Below the pieces are notes generated by a model. That model saw only the letters and a program-made list of their open reading frames with translations. It did not search any database and was not told where the DNA came from. A DNA stretch of 64,000 nucleotides from Anisodus tanguticus (Eukaryota > Streptophyta > Magnoliopsida > Solanales > Solanaceae): contig CM067541.1 of the NCBI GenBank assembly GCA_034509755.1, positions 5,630,001 to 5,694,000 of the forward strand, read 5' to 3'. The position numbers and the translations under genes were made by a program. Positions 24,200-36,500 of this stretch are shown in pieces. Each line of letters begins with the position of its first letter. The stretch's first letter is position 1.

Positions 24200-26010
24200 A
24201 GATTATTAATCTAACATTATTGAGCTTACTTGATTCCTGAGGTAATTGTTTCCAGCATCAAGAGCATATTTTGCCGTAAACCATAGTACAAAAGATATAA
24301 TCTTGTTGACTTTAATAAGATTTATATAAAATTCTTCTTGTAAAGAAGTTCTTTCTTGATTATTAAAAGAAACAAAAAATTAATTTTTAAAAGGCTCCCA
24401 CCTGGGTTTAAGGAAATCCTCACTTATCATTTTTCTTGCAGGTGATCCCCGACTAAAATCACTTTTGTGGTGTATTCATCATGTCACGGGAAAATTCATG
24501 TCTGATTCAGTTATTTCTGGATCTTCTTCCTGGACACCACGAACTATATTGTCCTTATCAATTCTGATACTATCAATTCTATTATCAGTATGTTCTCTAA
24601 TTTGAGAAGTGGATGCTCTTGATGGAGATCTTACCATATATTCAACTGGTGAAATATAAGAACGATTTGAAATATCAGATGGATCTTAAACTATCAGCAT
24701 CAAATTTTTCTAACATATAACTTGGTTAAGAAAATCTTAGCTTAATAGTCCCATCTGGGGTCTGCTCAATTTCTGTAATATCATAATTAAATTTTTTTTT
24801 GGGAGGAGCAGCTCCCTCTATGACCCATTCCTTGGGAAAATTAATTTCATCACATTTGATAGTCTTCTAGTTATAATCTTGAATTTACCAAAATTAGTTT
24901 ATATTAAAATAGTTTCATTTTTAAAATCCATAATTTTACACATAGGATTCATTGTATATAATGGTTTAAAATATATCATGTAACAAATACATATAACTTC
25001 AGTTCCAGACATATAATCATAACCATGTAATTTTATAAGAACTAAAATTTCAATAGACCTGTCCAAAGCTCGGGTTGGGCTGGGTCAGGGCAGGGTCAAG
25101 TGGTTTTTTTCTGCTGGCCCGACCCTGACCCTGTTTTCTTTTAATTTTCCGACCCTGGCCCTGACCCGCTCTACAAAACAAAATATTTTTTTTATTAAAA
25201 TAACAGTCGTCTAACTTTAATGTTTATCACACAAAATCACTTTTCTATATCTTTTATCACATAAAAGGCATTCAACTTTAAAATTTATTTCTTATTTTTT
25301 AAGGTGTTAATGAAATTTACTATACAAATGAACATATTAGTAACGAAAAAATAGTCAAATCATATTAGTAATAGTTATCAAAATTATTAATTATAATCTT
25401 TTAAGTGCACAAACTGAGAGTAAAATGTATAAACAATTCATAGAATTTCATAATAAAGTATCTGTTAAACTCATATTTGTATTTCATTGTCACTTTGCAA
25501 AGGAAAATAATAATATATTGGGATTAAATTAAACCAAAGAGAATTTAGATACATTTCAGTTTATTACATAGACATAGTATGATAAAAAATTTGACTCTAA
25601 AATCACAATCACCTTTAAAAATATACCTTAAATAAACATTAATAAAATAAACAATAATATGAACGGGTCGGGGTAGGGTCACTTGTCGGATCGGACCAGG
25701 CCGGGTCAGACGAGTAAAAAATTCTGATCCTGGACCGACCTGGCCCTGATCAGATCCCCGCTTTTTCGGATCAGGTGGCTCACGGGTCAGATATAAACTG
25801 ACTCTGACCCTGATTCTTTCGGATCAGGTCTATTGGACCGGGTCGGGCCGGGTGGGTCCCCAACCCAATAGACAGGTCTAAATTTCAAACGAATAAATTT
25901 TAAATTCTGACTCAGCAGATGTCTTAGCCCAATAACCAGAAATAAGGAATACTCTTATGTTAAAGTGTGTGTATAATGTCTATGTAGTAGGTAGAAATTA
26001 ATCATGTTAA
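24200..26010 (-). pseudogene. endogenous pararetrovirus-like relic (movement-protein region), interrupted
   Basis: Excluding the hAT insertion at 25054-25880, minus-strand DNA at about 26010-25889 and 25053-24200 carries coding-like fragments in mostly one frame, interrupted by stops and at least one frame change. Motifs such as KEWVIEGAAPP (about 24795-24830), LHGYDYMSG upstream of it and a tryptophan-rich segment further down resemble the movement-protein part of Caulimoviridae integrated in Solanaceae genomes (petuvirus/solendovirus-like). This is a family-level impression only: no reverse transcriptase or coat protein is present, so it is a fragment. It is broken by stops, by a frame change near 24680-24700 and by the transposon, and cannot be functional. 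Alternative: an unrelated plant gene relic. Confidence 0.5.
25054..25880. mobile_element. non-autonomous hAT element, 827 bp, perfect 8-bp target duplication
   Basis: The terminal inverted repeat is a perfect TAGACCTGTC at both ends. AATTTCAA is duplicated at 25046-25053 and 25881-25888, the 8-bp signature of hAT transposons. Both subterminal regions (about 25065-25165 and 25665-25870) are G/C-rich arrays of GGGTC/GACCC-type units, while the core is AT-rich and non-coding. No transposase. Inserted in the pararetrovirus-like relic. Confidence 0.9.
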
Positions 26011-27963
26011 ACTTTAAGAACATAGAGCCTGGAGATGATCTTCTTTTGAGTTGTAAGTTGTAACTTGTAACCAAAAGCAACAAAAATAAACTAGGGTACC
26101 ATTACAACTTTGATTTATTTGTATATTATATATCTACATCATTCTAAATTATATGAAGAGTTATAAAGTATATGGTCCCCCACATTGAGAAGTAACATCC
26201 CCCAACTACCCCACCGTAGACCCCCCCCCTCCCCAACAAAAATAATAAACAGAAAGGAAAACACTACTTAGAGGCATCATTATACAAAAGTTTTAGGGTA
26301 CCCCTTTTTCTCCATCATCATTAATTTAAAATGGTTGTATGCCCACGCCTAAGTTGGACCATTATTGCTACCTTAGAACTTAGAAGCCTCACTTTCTAAA
26401 ATATCATTTGATTATGAATAGGACAGGTAATGGGTAAATATTACCGGATATTTATATGAAATTGATGCAATTTTATTATAGTTAAGTAATTTAATGAAGT
26501 GAATATATATTAATTAATATGATTAATTAAGATAATTATATATATTCATACACATAACATACATCTATTGATTTAATGTTCGACGCAGATAATTTTTTAC
26601 CGAATTGACTGTGGCAAAGTTTGATTTTCACTAATTAATAGTATGTCTAGTTTAGGAATTGAACCTACAAGCTTGAGGGAATTGTTAACCCCCTTAATAG
26701 CAGAGTTGAACTTTCAAGTTGTTTCAAAGAAATTCAATATACATAGTATATAGATACATCAAAAAAAGTTAACCTTTATATTTTTCAGTAAAGAGATGTT
26801 AATTGACTCATCCCATATTGTGAAATTTCGCTATGTATGTTGTTGTTGTAAATGTTAATTGACTCCTCTTGAATAACAGGAGCTTCGCCTCGGGCATGGT
26901 ACTTACCTTTTCCTAACTATTTACTTATTGTTATCAATAAAAAAAAAACTCGTTACTTACATGTGAGTGTGCTCGCATGACTAAAGTTGAAAATGGTTTT
27001 CTGGAAAATGATTTTTTATGTTTAGTTGGTAAATGAAAAATACTTTTAAAAAAACTTAAAAACTGTATACTAAAACTTAATAATAATAACAATAGAAAAC
27101 CAGAAAGTGTTTGCTGAGATTTTTATGGTATTTAGGTGTTACTGGAGCGAGTAATATGAAGTTAAAATAATTGCATAGATAATGACTTCCGTCAATAAGT
27201 ATGAAGCAATTATATTTTCCTTTTTGGTGAAAAATACTTTTCTTTAAAAAAATAACTATAAAAAGAAAAGAGCTCACACAGAGAAATGTTTCCTGAAAAT
27301 GATTGTGACATACCAAACACACCCAATCTGCGACCGCATAGTGTGAATAAAAAGCAATAGTATGACATTTTATTAATATGTTGCAAAATCTGATCATTTT
27401 CAATTTATAATTTATGGATTCAACTTTCCCCAAGTTCTTAACACGTCGTACTACGTACTCCCTATATTAATTATTTAAATTTCAATTTGCATGACAAGTT
27501 TCTTCCATTTCGAAATGTCCTAAGATGTTCGACAAATTTCAAACCTCCTTGAAGGGTGTCAAAAGTTATTTAAAGTAAAAATAAGAGATAAAATAAATCG
27601 AATGTCAATTCTATTTCTAAATGTCAGCAGTTATGTCATCTGACACCAGTAACAACACTTTAGCGAAAAAAGAAACTTTAAAGAGTAAAATGCAGCGGAA
27701 TTTAAAGAACACAAAAGTTTAAAATTTTCATAATTATATATATTATATAACTTATGATAGTCAATGACCAGATGTATTGTATATGTATTATATACAAAAT
27801 TACAAATTCCTTTCTTTACAGATTTACAATATAAAACGGAAAGGAATTAAAAGTTGAAGTCGCAGATGACTTCTGCCTGAAAATCTAACTACATAGACAT
27901 AAACAACCTCTCATTACAATCGCTCCATACAAAACTAATCTAGAATCTAAACAGCAATTGTAA
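26011..27963. other. intergenic, AT-rich, with MITE remnants
   Basis: No gene seen. Contains a TS SINE 3' scrap ending in TTG repeats (26811-26852), a C-run (26221-26231) and a region at about 26985-27310 with GGTTTTCTGGAAAATGATTTT-like inverted ends that looks like a MITE. The longest open frame (27433-27077, minus) shows no recognisable domain. Confidence 0.4.
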
Positions 27964-28452
27964 TGTTGGACAGAATGTTGTCGACACACTCAGGCAACAC
28001 TTGTGATCCAGATTTCTGAGATGAAATCCCGAGAGTTCTTTTGGTATTTTTGCGATCTGATTCTGGATGATCGATTCACTGTTGTGGTCTCTCTATTTAT
28101 AATGGAGAGTTCTCTTGAAAGTCTCATCGATCGGTTGTGGAGGTTGAGGGAAAGGTGGGCAGTTTGTGATAGATGATTAAGGAGTGAAAATCTCAACAAC
28201 TTTGACTTGTTCCTTACTCGGCTTCTTCTCCAAGTTTTGACTTTCTCCCACGTTTTACACAGCTCCAATTCACCATGTCTAAGTCATTTTTACCTCACAG
28301 TAAAATATTACTGGTTACCGTGAAGTAAGGCAAAACTATTTCTTAAAGATGTTGGTCCTGATGTTATAACATTTGTCCCTAACATTTTTATGCATTCAAA
28401 TCAGCACTTAAGAAGATATGTTGGGTCAAATGTCACAACACGAACCCCAACA
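27964..28452 (-). repeat. probable solo LTR
   Basis: 489 bp starting TGTTGGACAG and ending CCCCAACA on plus, so TG...CA with short inverted ends. On the minus strand a TATA box (TTATAAATAGAGAG, about 28090-28104) sits in the expected place for an LTR promoter. No internal retroelement domains are adjacent and no 5-bp target duplication was found, so this is a solo or damaged LTR by inference. Confidence 0.45.
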
Positions 28453-28742
28453 TTAACCCTCTTAATAGTGGTGACTCCCATACAACGATACAGAGGGCAA
28501 ATAAATGAAGCATAGATTATTGAGATAGGCCTAATATTTTGGCATGATTTATTCAACTTTTGGTCACATCAACGTGGAGCTAGTACGTAAGAGACCGAGG
28601 AAATAATTTTATATTACTTATAAGTTGAAATAAAAAAAATTATTTTACAAAGATCTTCCATACTTTATTTATATATTTATTATATTATTTTCTTACTAAT
28701 TTTAATATTATACAATTAAAATAATATTTTAAATGAATTATA

Positions 28743-28814
28743 GGGCAATTCGGTGCACTAAGCTTTCGCTATGCGCATGATTCGGAGAAGGACTGAATCA
28801 CAAGGTTCTATTTT
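28743..28814 (-). repeat. Au-type SINE, 5'-truncated, with target duplication
   Basis: The minus strand carries GCGAAAGCTTAGTGCACCG. Flanked by AATGAATTATA at 28732-28742 and again at 28815-28825. Confidence 0.7.
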
Positions 28815-29751
28815 AATGAATTATAAATAAAATTAAATCTCCCGAGCAAGAAGACCTTGAAAATAGTTCAAATGTATCACCTTAATTTTAGGATAAAATA
28901 TCTATTTTTGGTCAAAGCATTATCCATCAGAACAGCTAGGGGGACAAATATCGATCATCAAAAGAATTATGGTCCAATGAAGACTCTTATTTGTCCAATA
29001 AAACTACTCGAACCAATGATGGTCCAAAAGTTTTGTGATTAAACTTGGGTGGAAGTGTGTTTGTTACCATCTAAATTCGAAGGTTGTAATCGACACTTTG
29101 TGAGCACCTACAAAATCGCAACATCAAGTCCTAATAACTAATAATAAAATCGCAATTAGACAAAGTATCTATATTATTAATATAATTATAACAGTGGAAT
29201 AAATTACAAGCATATGGCTAAATAACAGTCCAAAATTATTCATAAACACAATTATGAAGAATCATAATATAAGCATCCGTCTTAGTATAAATATTATACA
29301 CGCATGCATCTCAATCACAGTATCATGAAACAAATATAATTAATCACAATGCATGGGCCCTGTGATTCCACATATCGTAGAGCCTATTTGGATTGACTTA
29401 TTTTAAGCGTTTAAAGTCAAAATAGGTTTTAAGTACTTTTTAGTTTTTAAATAAAATAAAAAGTGTTTTTAGCATTTATTTTAAGCTAAAAATTATAAAT
29501 TAAAATTTATAACTTATAATTTTTAATTTATAAGATAAAAGTCATGGATCCCTCACACATGTCTAACCCGAAAGAAGCGCATAGTAAAATAGATGTGCAA
29601 CACAAAAATCAAACGCCATATGTATACGTGGAGTGCATAGTGATATATATGTTTATAACTTGCTTTAGGTCATATTTAAATTCTTTATTTCTTTCTAAAA
29701 TTTTATGTTCAACCAAATATCATAACATAATATAAGACGGAGGGAAGTAAT

Positions 29752-29876
29752 TCATTTCCGATGGTATTTCGGAAACAATCTCTCTACCCCACAAAGATAA
29801 ATGTAAAGTCTGTGTATATCCTATCTTTTCCAGATCTCACATATGAGAGTTCATTGGGTATGTCGTCGTTGTTATA
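29752..29876 (+). repeat. TS-type SINE fragment
   Basis: CGGAAACAATCTCTCTACCC, then CACAAAGATAAATG and a degenerate GTCGTCGTTGTT tail. 5'-truncated. Confidence 0.65.
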
Positions 29877-29891
29877 GCATAAATTTTGTAC

Positions 29892-30112
29892 TTCCTCCAT
29901 CCAAATTTAAATGTTTTAGTTTGACTTGACACAAAATTTAAAAAATAAATATAGACTTTTGAATCTTATAGTCTTAAATTAAAGATGTGCGGGATCTTTT
30001 AAATTTTGTGATTTTAAACTTGTATTAAAATTTAAAAACTTACTAAAATGTAGATTTTTTTTTTTTGGAACATTAAAAAGAAAAGTAAGAAAATTAAATT
30101 GTGAGGATGGAG
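29892..30112. mobile_element. Stowaway MITE
   Basis: Ends CTTCCTCCATCC and (other strand) CTCCATCCTCAC, flanked by TA at 29890-29891 and 30113-30114. Confidence 0.65.
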
Positions 30113-31850
30113 TATTAATTAACACCATGCACGTACGCATGAGAGGTGATCAGTGAATTGAATCAGTGAATTGAATGCTACAACTTCCTTATCGTACTGC
30201 ATGTCAACAATTCAATGGTGGCCAATAGGCGTTAGGACAGCTCACTTGTATTCCTAGGTACGCTAACTATTTATGGGGTTCAATTACTACCTTGTACTCC
30301 ATATTTTATTGGTTAATTTCATAAACGCCCCTTAAATTTTGGCCTTTCAAGTTAAATGAATCCTTATCTTTTTCATTCTACCATATTATTTCTTTGCCCA
30401 ACTATTTCAACCGTTAACCGTCCACATCGAAATTTGAATGAAAATATTGACTCATTATATGAATTTGGACAATCCTCACCCTACAAACTAATTTTTAGGA
30501 TTGAATTAGGCCTAATATTCATTTTTTACCTGATATCAGAGTCAGACTCATTTCAATGGGGACTTGGACAATTATCACTCAAAAACTAGCTTTTGGGGTT
30601 GAGTTAGGCCGAATATCCATTTTTTTTTTTACATGAACAACAAAAACAACATCGAAACATGTTGTTTTTTGGGGTAACATATGAAACAAAATAGAGTAGT
30701 CGAACCAATTTCTTTTCTTTTTTTTTCAGCAAATTTCACTCATCAATTTTTTTTTGATATGTTATGGTTAGAATATCATAATATTCGTCTTTCTAGAGTT
30801 AATATCATTTGTGTTTTGGATCCATTTTACGATATCCTTTTCTTTCTATGGCAAAATAGAAGAAAAAGATAATACATCTGCGTAGTTAATAACTATAACT
30901 AACCTGAGATATTCGTCTTAATTTTCTGGTCATTTGTATTTTGTATATAATTTAAAGATGAAGTATTATTCTGAGGCAAATATTTGAGCATTTCTGTATA
31001 CAGAAGTACGAAAAATAGATCATAAAGAACAGTTTTGGACAAGAAAAGTCCAAATTTGAACATTATTTCATTACATTGTCAAGAAAAAGATGATAATGTA
31101 ATTAAACATTATTTCATTACATATTCAAGCTACTGGAGTAGTATTTAATTTTGATCAAAGGTGTAAAATAATAGCCTTATATTATGGCCGTCCGGACACT
31201 TTCTGAATAATCCTCTATAATATGCTTATAGAATACTGTCAATTTCTTTGAACAAGATTTCCTTCAAGTTTGGATCAATGGTGCTTGAGGGTAACTAGAA
31301 GAAATCAAATGAATCACATGTAAATAATATTCAAAGTTGACTCACTATATATTTGAGCTAGTTTATATCTCACTGAAATCTTTAAAGTTAACAAACATAT
31401 TTCCAAGCCTTATATGTAACTAGTTTTCGTAAATTAATCCATTCTTTACCTTTTTATAGTAAGGCTTGGCATATGAAAATCGTTTTCCAAAAAATATTTT
31501 TTGGAAAAAAGACTTTTGAAAATATTTTTAAAGAACTTTTTCCAGTATTTGATTTGAGAAAAAAAAATACTTTTTTGGAAAAACAAATATTCATGAGAGA
31601 TTGGCATTTGGCAATAAAGTTAGCGAATTAGATAACGTTTGGATTGAATTTTTCAGCACTAAAGAACAATAATTTCTAAATGTTGGCCGAACAGTGATAT
31701 GAAATTAATAGTTATCATTATAAGGAAAATGACTTTATCCTAAAAGCGCGATTCATTTTCCCTCATTTGGTTTCAAATATATTCTTGATAATCAAACACC
31801 AAATAATGATTCTTTTACTCTTTTGAAAAAATAATTTTCATGTTGCTATT

Positions 31851-32102
31851 TAGGATCCGTTTGACCATGAAAATTATTCATTTTTTTTTCAATTTTCTTT
31901 TCACTTTATTTGAAAATCAGTTTTTTGCCATCAAATATTTTCACATTTTAAAAAGCACCTAAAATCTTATTTTCACTTTTTTCACTTTCAGTACATTCAA
32001 CAATTAAATAATTTTTGTAAAAACTACAATCAAACATAATTTCAACTTAAAATTTTCAAATAAAGCGAAAAACATTTGATTTTTATGGTCAAACCCTACT
32101 TA
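31851..32102. mobile_element. MITE with GTTTGACCAT ends
   Basis: Left TAGGATCCGTTTGACCATGA; right end on the other strand TAAGTAGGGTTTGACCATAA. About 250 bp, AT-rich, non-coding. Confidence 0.5.
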
Positions 32103-32405
32103 GAGAATATTGTTCCGTAACAGAAACACAATTTCAGAGGATGCATCACATCAAAGCCAACAAGAAATTAAACCGTATAAGTTCATTAGCATTAGTCAAT
32201 TCTAACCATTTAATGTGATTGTTCCCTTCATAGCTCTTTCTGAACCAAAGGCAAAAAGATGGATAATACTTTTCTTATCCATTTTTTCCTTTTATATTTC
32301 TGTTTTTCCTTGAAATTTGGACCAGAATTCGTGCACACAAAAGGATATTTGTGATTTGTCGCAAGTCGTTTTCCTCATCTATGACTATTCAATAATGTTA
32401 GCGTG

Positions 32406-32687
32406 TCCTCCGGCGCATAGTCCAGTGGCAAAGCACCTGGGCGCTATAAAGGCTCCTGGCGTGACAACGTGGGTTCGATTCCCGCGCAAAGACGAGGATA
32501 CGCATTTTTTGACACGCTTGGCCCGTAAAAGCCGGAGCACATCCCGCGATTTCGGAAAGCACATCCCGCGATTTACCTGGTGATAGTTCTTTGAAGGACC
32601 GTGCTATTACCTCCGGGACGTCCGGGTATCTGGAGTGAAGTAGTCGGTAGCAGTTTCAGAAACCCTGGATCATCAAAAAAAAATAAA
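32406..32687 (+). repeat. tRNA-derived SINE with perfect 12-bp target duplication
   Basis: It starts with a tRNA-like head (A-box-like ATAGTCCAGTGG near 32415 and B-box GGTTCGATTCC at about 32472) and ends in an A-rich tail. It is bounded by AATGTTAGCGTG at 32394-32405 and 32688-32699. The body contains GCACATCCCGCGATTT twice in tandem (about 32538-32575). The head is too altered to be a working tRNA gene, and the poly-A tail plus duplication show retroposition. Confidence 0.85.
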
Positions 32688-33141
32688 AATGTTAGCGTGG
32701 GGAGATGTCATGTGGTTCTGTCAAAAGCTAGTAATTTCTTTTTCTTTTTATATACTTTTTTTACTTACTACAATAAGAGTAGAACTTGGTGAATTGCTGT
32801 AGTATTGAACCGTAAATACTAAACCAAAAATTAGTTAGTTTAAACTTATACTGCAAATTCGGGCACATAAATTGAAACATGGAGAATATTAATTTGACAC
32901 TAATATGTACCAATATTATGTGAAAAAGATAAAAATGTATAGGTGTCACTTTGATGAACAGTAATTACATGTGAGCCATTAATTAATTATCGACAATCAA
33001 AGCTGTAAGATTCACTTACCCTATGCATGACGAGTTATTCACTGTTAATTCCAAAAAGTGAATTAACTTTGTGGATGCTCTTCACCTTTAAATTTCTCCA
33101 GGTCAAGTTTGTGTAATTTCTTTTATATCATGAAATACGTA

Positions 33142-33343
33142 TGAAAGAAATAATCCCCTTGATTATTTTCATTGATTGAATAGATATATATACAAGTTAC
33201 AAAATAGGAGAATCCTATTCCTAATCTATTCCTAAAACCTTATTCTACCATAACTCTAACTATACAATTATGGTAGGTGTATAACTCTAATTATGGTAAT
33301 CATTATACTACAATATTACATAAATATATACTCCTAATATACA
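33142..33343 (-). repeat. LTR3 (3' LTR) of the second copia element
   Basis: On minus it begins TGTATATTAGGAG and ends ATTTCTTTCA; 202 bp. Confidence 0.8.
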
Positions 33344-33549
33344 CTGCTTTTCCGTGATCATAGGGCTGCTCCCGTGATGGGCTTCTCGCTCCAAAGTCTG
33401 CAATGGCCTTCCAATGCCCACCGGGCATTTGTGGCCCACCGCCGAGGCCCTTGTCGCTGTTTGCCTGTTTTGCCTAGTGATATATATGTGATATACACCG
33501 ATGTATATTCGTGTATATCACATGTATATTGCGTTGTTTAACACACACC

Positions 33550-36500
33550 CGCATCGTCATAGCGGGCGGTTTTCGAACGCGAGATGTTCCTAAAATCTTC
33601 AAAGAGAACCGCCGTGGTAGACCCTTTGTAAAGATGTCGCAATTTGATAACGAGACGGGACATGGCATACGCGAACTTGACCTTTTGCAACCTTTTCACG
33701 GACAAAGTGAATGTCCATTTCGATATGCTTGGTGCGTTGGTGTTGAATCGGGTTACCGACGATGTGTAGATGGCACTAATGTTATCGCAATATACCAAGG
33801 TTGCCTTCGAATGGGACAATGAAGCTCCAAAAGCAAATTACGTAGCCAACATGATTCGGAGACCACATTCGCTACCCCTCGATATTTCGCCTCAAGACCT
33901 TTGGAGCGTGATAAAGTTGCTCGACGTTTGGCCGACCAGGAGACCAAGTTGTTGCCAAGGAACATACAAAGAGCGAAGTCGACCGTCGGTGTCCGGACAC
34001 CCACCCCAATCGCATCCGTGTAAGAGACAAGTGTGGATGTAGATGACGGATACAAGTGCAACCCATAGTCTAGTGTCCCCCGAATATACCGAATGATGCG
34101 TTTGATTGCATTCATGTGCTCAACTCGGGATCATGCATGAATAAACACACTGTTGAACCGCATATGTAATATCCGGTCGGTAAAGGTAAGATACTTCGGA
34201 GGGCCCCCGCAAGATCGCGATCCGGGTCGGGTCCTCGTATGGTGCACCCGCTGCGGCACTCGCTTTGGGTTTGCATCAACCGGTGTGGAAGTGGACTTAC
34301 GGGATGACATCCCGACCCTCTATGATCTCGGCAAGATACTTCCGTTGAGACAGAAACAAGCCACCGAATGACGTTTGACGGCAATCCCCAAAAAATAACT
34401 CAACGGCCCTAAGTCCTTCATAGCAAATTCGAACCGAGCATGGCCATGATAGACCGACGCAAAGCATCGGAGGAGGCGATCAAGATGATATCATCCACAT
34501 ATAACGAGAATATAGGCCAATGACGAACCACGGCGGTAGATGAACAAAGAATTATCGACTGCTGTGTGTGAACCCAATAGTCGAAACAAAATCGCAAATC
34601 GTGTATACCAGGCACGTGGAGACCGCTTAAGCCCATATAATGACTTCTTCAACAAACAGACATGATGGGGGCGGTTGGGATCCCCGAAACCCAACGGCTG
34701 ATGCATATAGGCTGTTTCCTTGAGATCTCCATGTAGAAAAGCATTCTTGACATCTAAGCGATGAATCGGCCAAGTCTTTGAAAGAGCCAAGCTAAGTACA
34801 GTGCGAATGGTAGCCGGTTTGACCACCGGACTAAACGTCTCACCACAATCAATACCAACCTGCTGAGTCTTACCATCACCAACAAGTCGCGCCTTATGCC
34901 GAGCAAAGGACCCATCTGAATTCTCCTTATGAGCAAAAATCCACATAGACCTGATAACATTAATACCATATGGACGGGGCACCAACTCCCACGTCTTATT
35001 CTCAATAAGAGCATTATATTCATCAGTCATAGCAATTTTCCAATTAGGGTCATTTAATGCGGACACAGGATTGCGGGGCAAGGGGGATTTAGAGACATCA
35101 GAATGTAAATTAAAATGTCTTTTAGGTGTAAAAATACCCCGCTGACTACGAGTGACCGGTCTATGACTCGAGGAAGAAGGGATGGAATTTTGGGAATTTT
35201 ACGGGCTCGGGACGGACCGGCCAAGAAAGGCGGTGGGCCCGCCGGCCCAAATCGGTAAAGGGTGGACTCGGATTCCGGAGCGGTTCCGAGTGGGGTGGCG
35301 AGCCCGATTCTTGCCGGAACTGTTCCAGTGGGCCGGAGCGACGGGGGCGACGGATCTTGTGGGGCCGGCGGGCGGTGGGCCCGCCGGGGAATTTTGGGTA
35401 CGGGAGTTGTCCGAAAAATTCCGAATAATATACGGGGATATTTGGTCATCCAAAAAATTATACAACTTAGGTTCGGGAGTATGAACTTTCGTAAACGGGA
35501 ATTGAGTTTCATCAAAAATGACATGGCGATTGATTATGATTTTCTTGGAGGATAAATCAAAACACTTATAACCACGATGATTTGACGGATAACCCAAAAA
35601 CACACACGGGGTAGACCGAGCCCTGGAGTTTGTTAATTGTTGTGGATGGGAATAGTGGATAACACAAGCACCCAAAAATCCGAAGGTGAGAATAAGAAGG
35701 GTTCTTATTATATAAGATTTTGAGAGGGAAGAATATGTCAGACCTTTAGACGGAATTATGTTAAGAAGGTAAGTGGCCATTTGTAGAGCATGATGCCAAA
35801 AATACGGAGGTATGGAGGCATGGATTAGGAGAGTTCGGACAATGTTATTTATGGACCGAATTTTGCGTTCGGCTTTCCCATTTTGTGAAGATGTATGAGG
35901 ACATGAAAACCGAAAATTTATCCCATGAGTAGCACAAAATTCTCGAAACTCCCTATTGTCATACTCTTTCCCATTATCACATTGAATATTTTTTATTTCT
36001 CTTTCGAATTGAGTACGAATGAACGCTCTAAATTTTATGAAGACGGAAAACACTTGTGATTTATTCGCAATTGGAAACGTCCACAAAAATCTAGAATAAT
36101 CATCTAAAAAGAGAACATAATATCGATGACCCATTGAACTAAGAACGAGGAGATGTCCATAAGTCGCTATGAATAATGTCAAATGGCATAGAAGTATGAG
36201 AATTGGAGTCTACAAATGGCAACTTAACAATTTTTCCTAAGGAACATGAGTGACAAATTGGAGTACGACTCGTACCCTTACAAGAAATAAAGCTATTTTT
36301 ATCTAAAAGCGATAAAATAGAAGATCCCGGATGACCCAGAGACGAGCATGCCACATGGAAGGAGAGATGGTCGCAAAAAAGCGATGGCAAGGTGGACTCG
36401 ATGGACGAAAACCGGGCATGATAGGATATAGATCCCCCTACTATCACACCTCACGAGATGACTCCCCGTCTTGAAATCCTTCACGAGAAACCGAAAGGAT

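Larger units (their letters stand above)
28826..32393. other. intergenic DNA with MITEs
   Basis: No gene seen. Contains a TS SINE (29752-29876), a Stowaway (29892-30112) and two AT-rich MITE-like elements (about 31460-31850 and 31851-32102; the latter has GTTTGACCAT inverted ends). Short open frames are random. Confidence 0.4.

Noticed and set aside
32406..32480. A tRNA gene
   Set aside because: A and B boxes are present but the acceptor arm does not pair cleanly, and the unit continues into a SINE body with an A-rich tail and target duplication.
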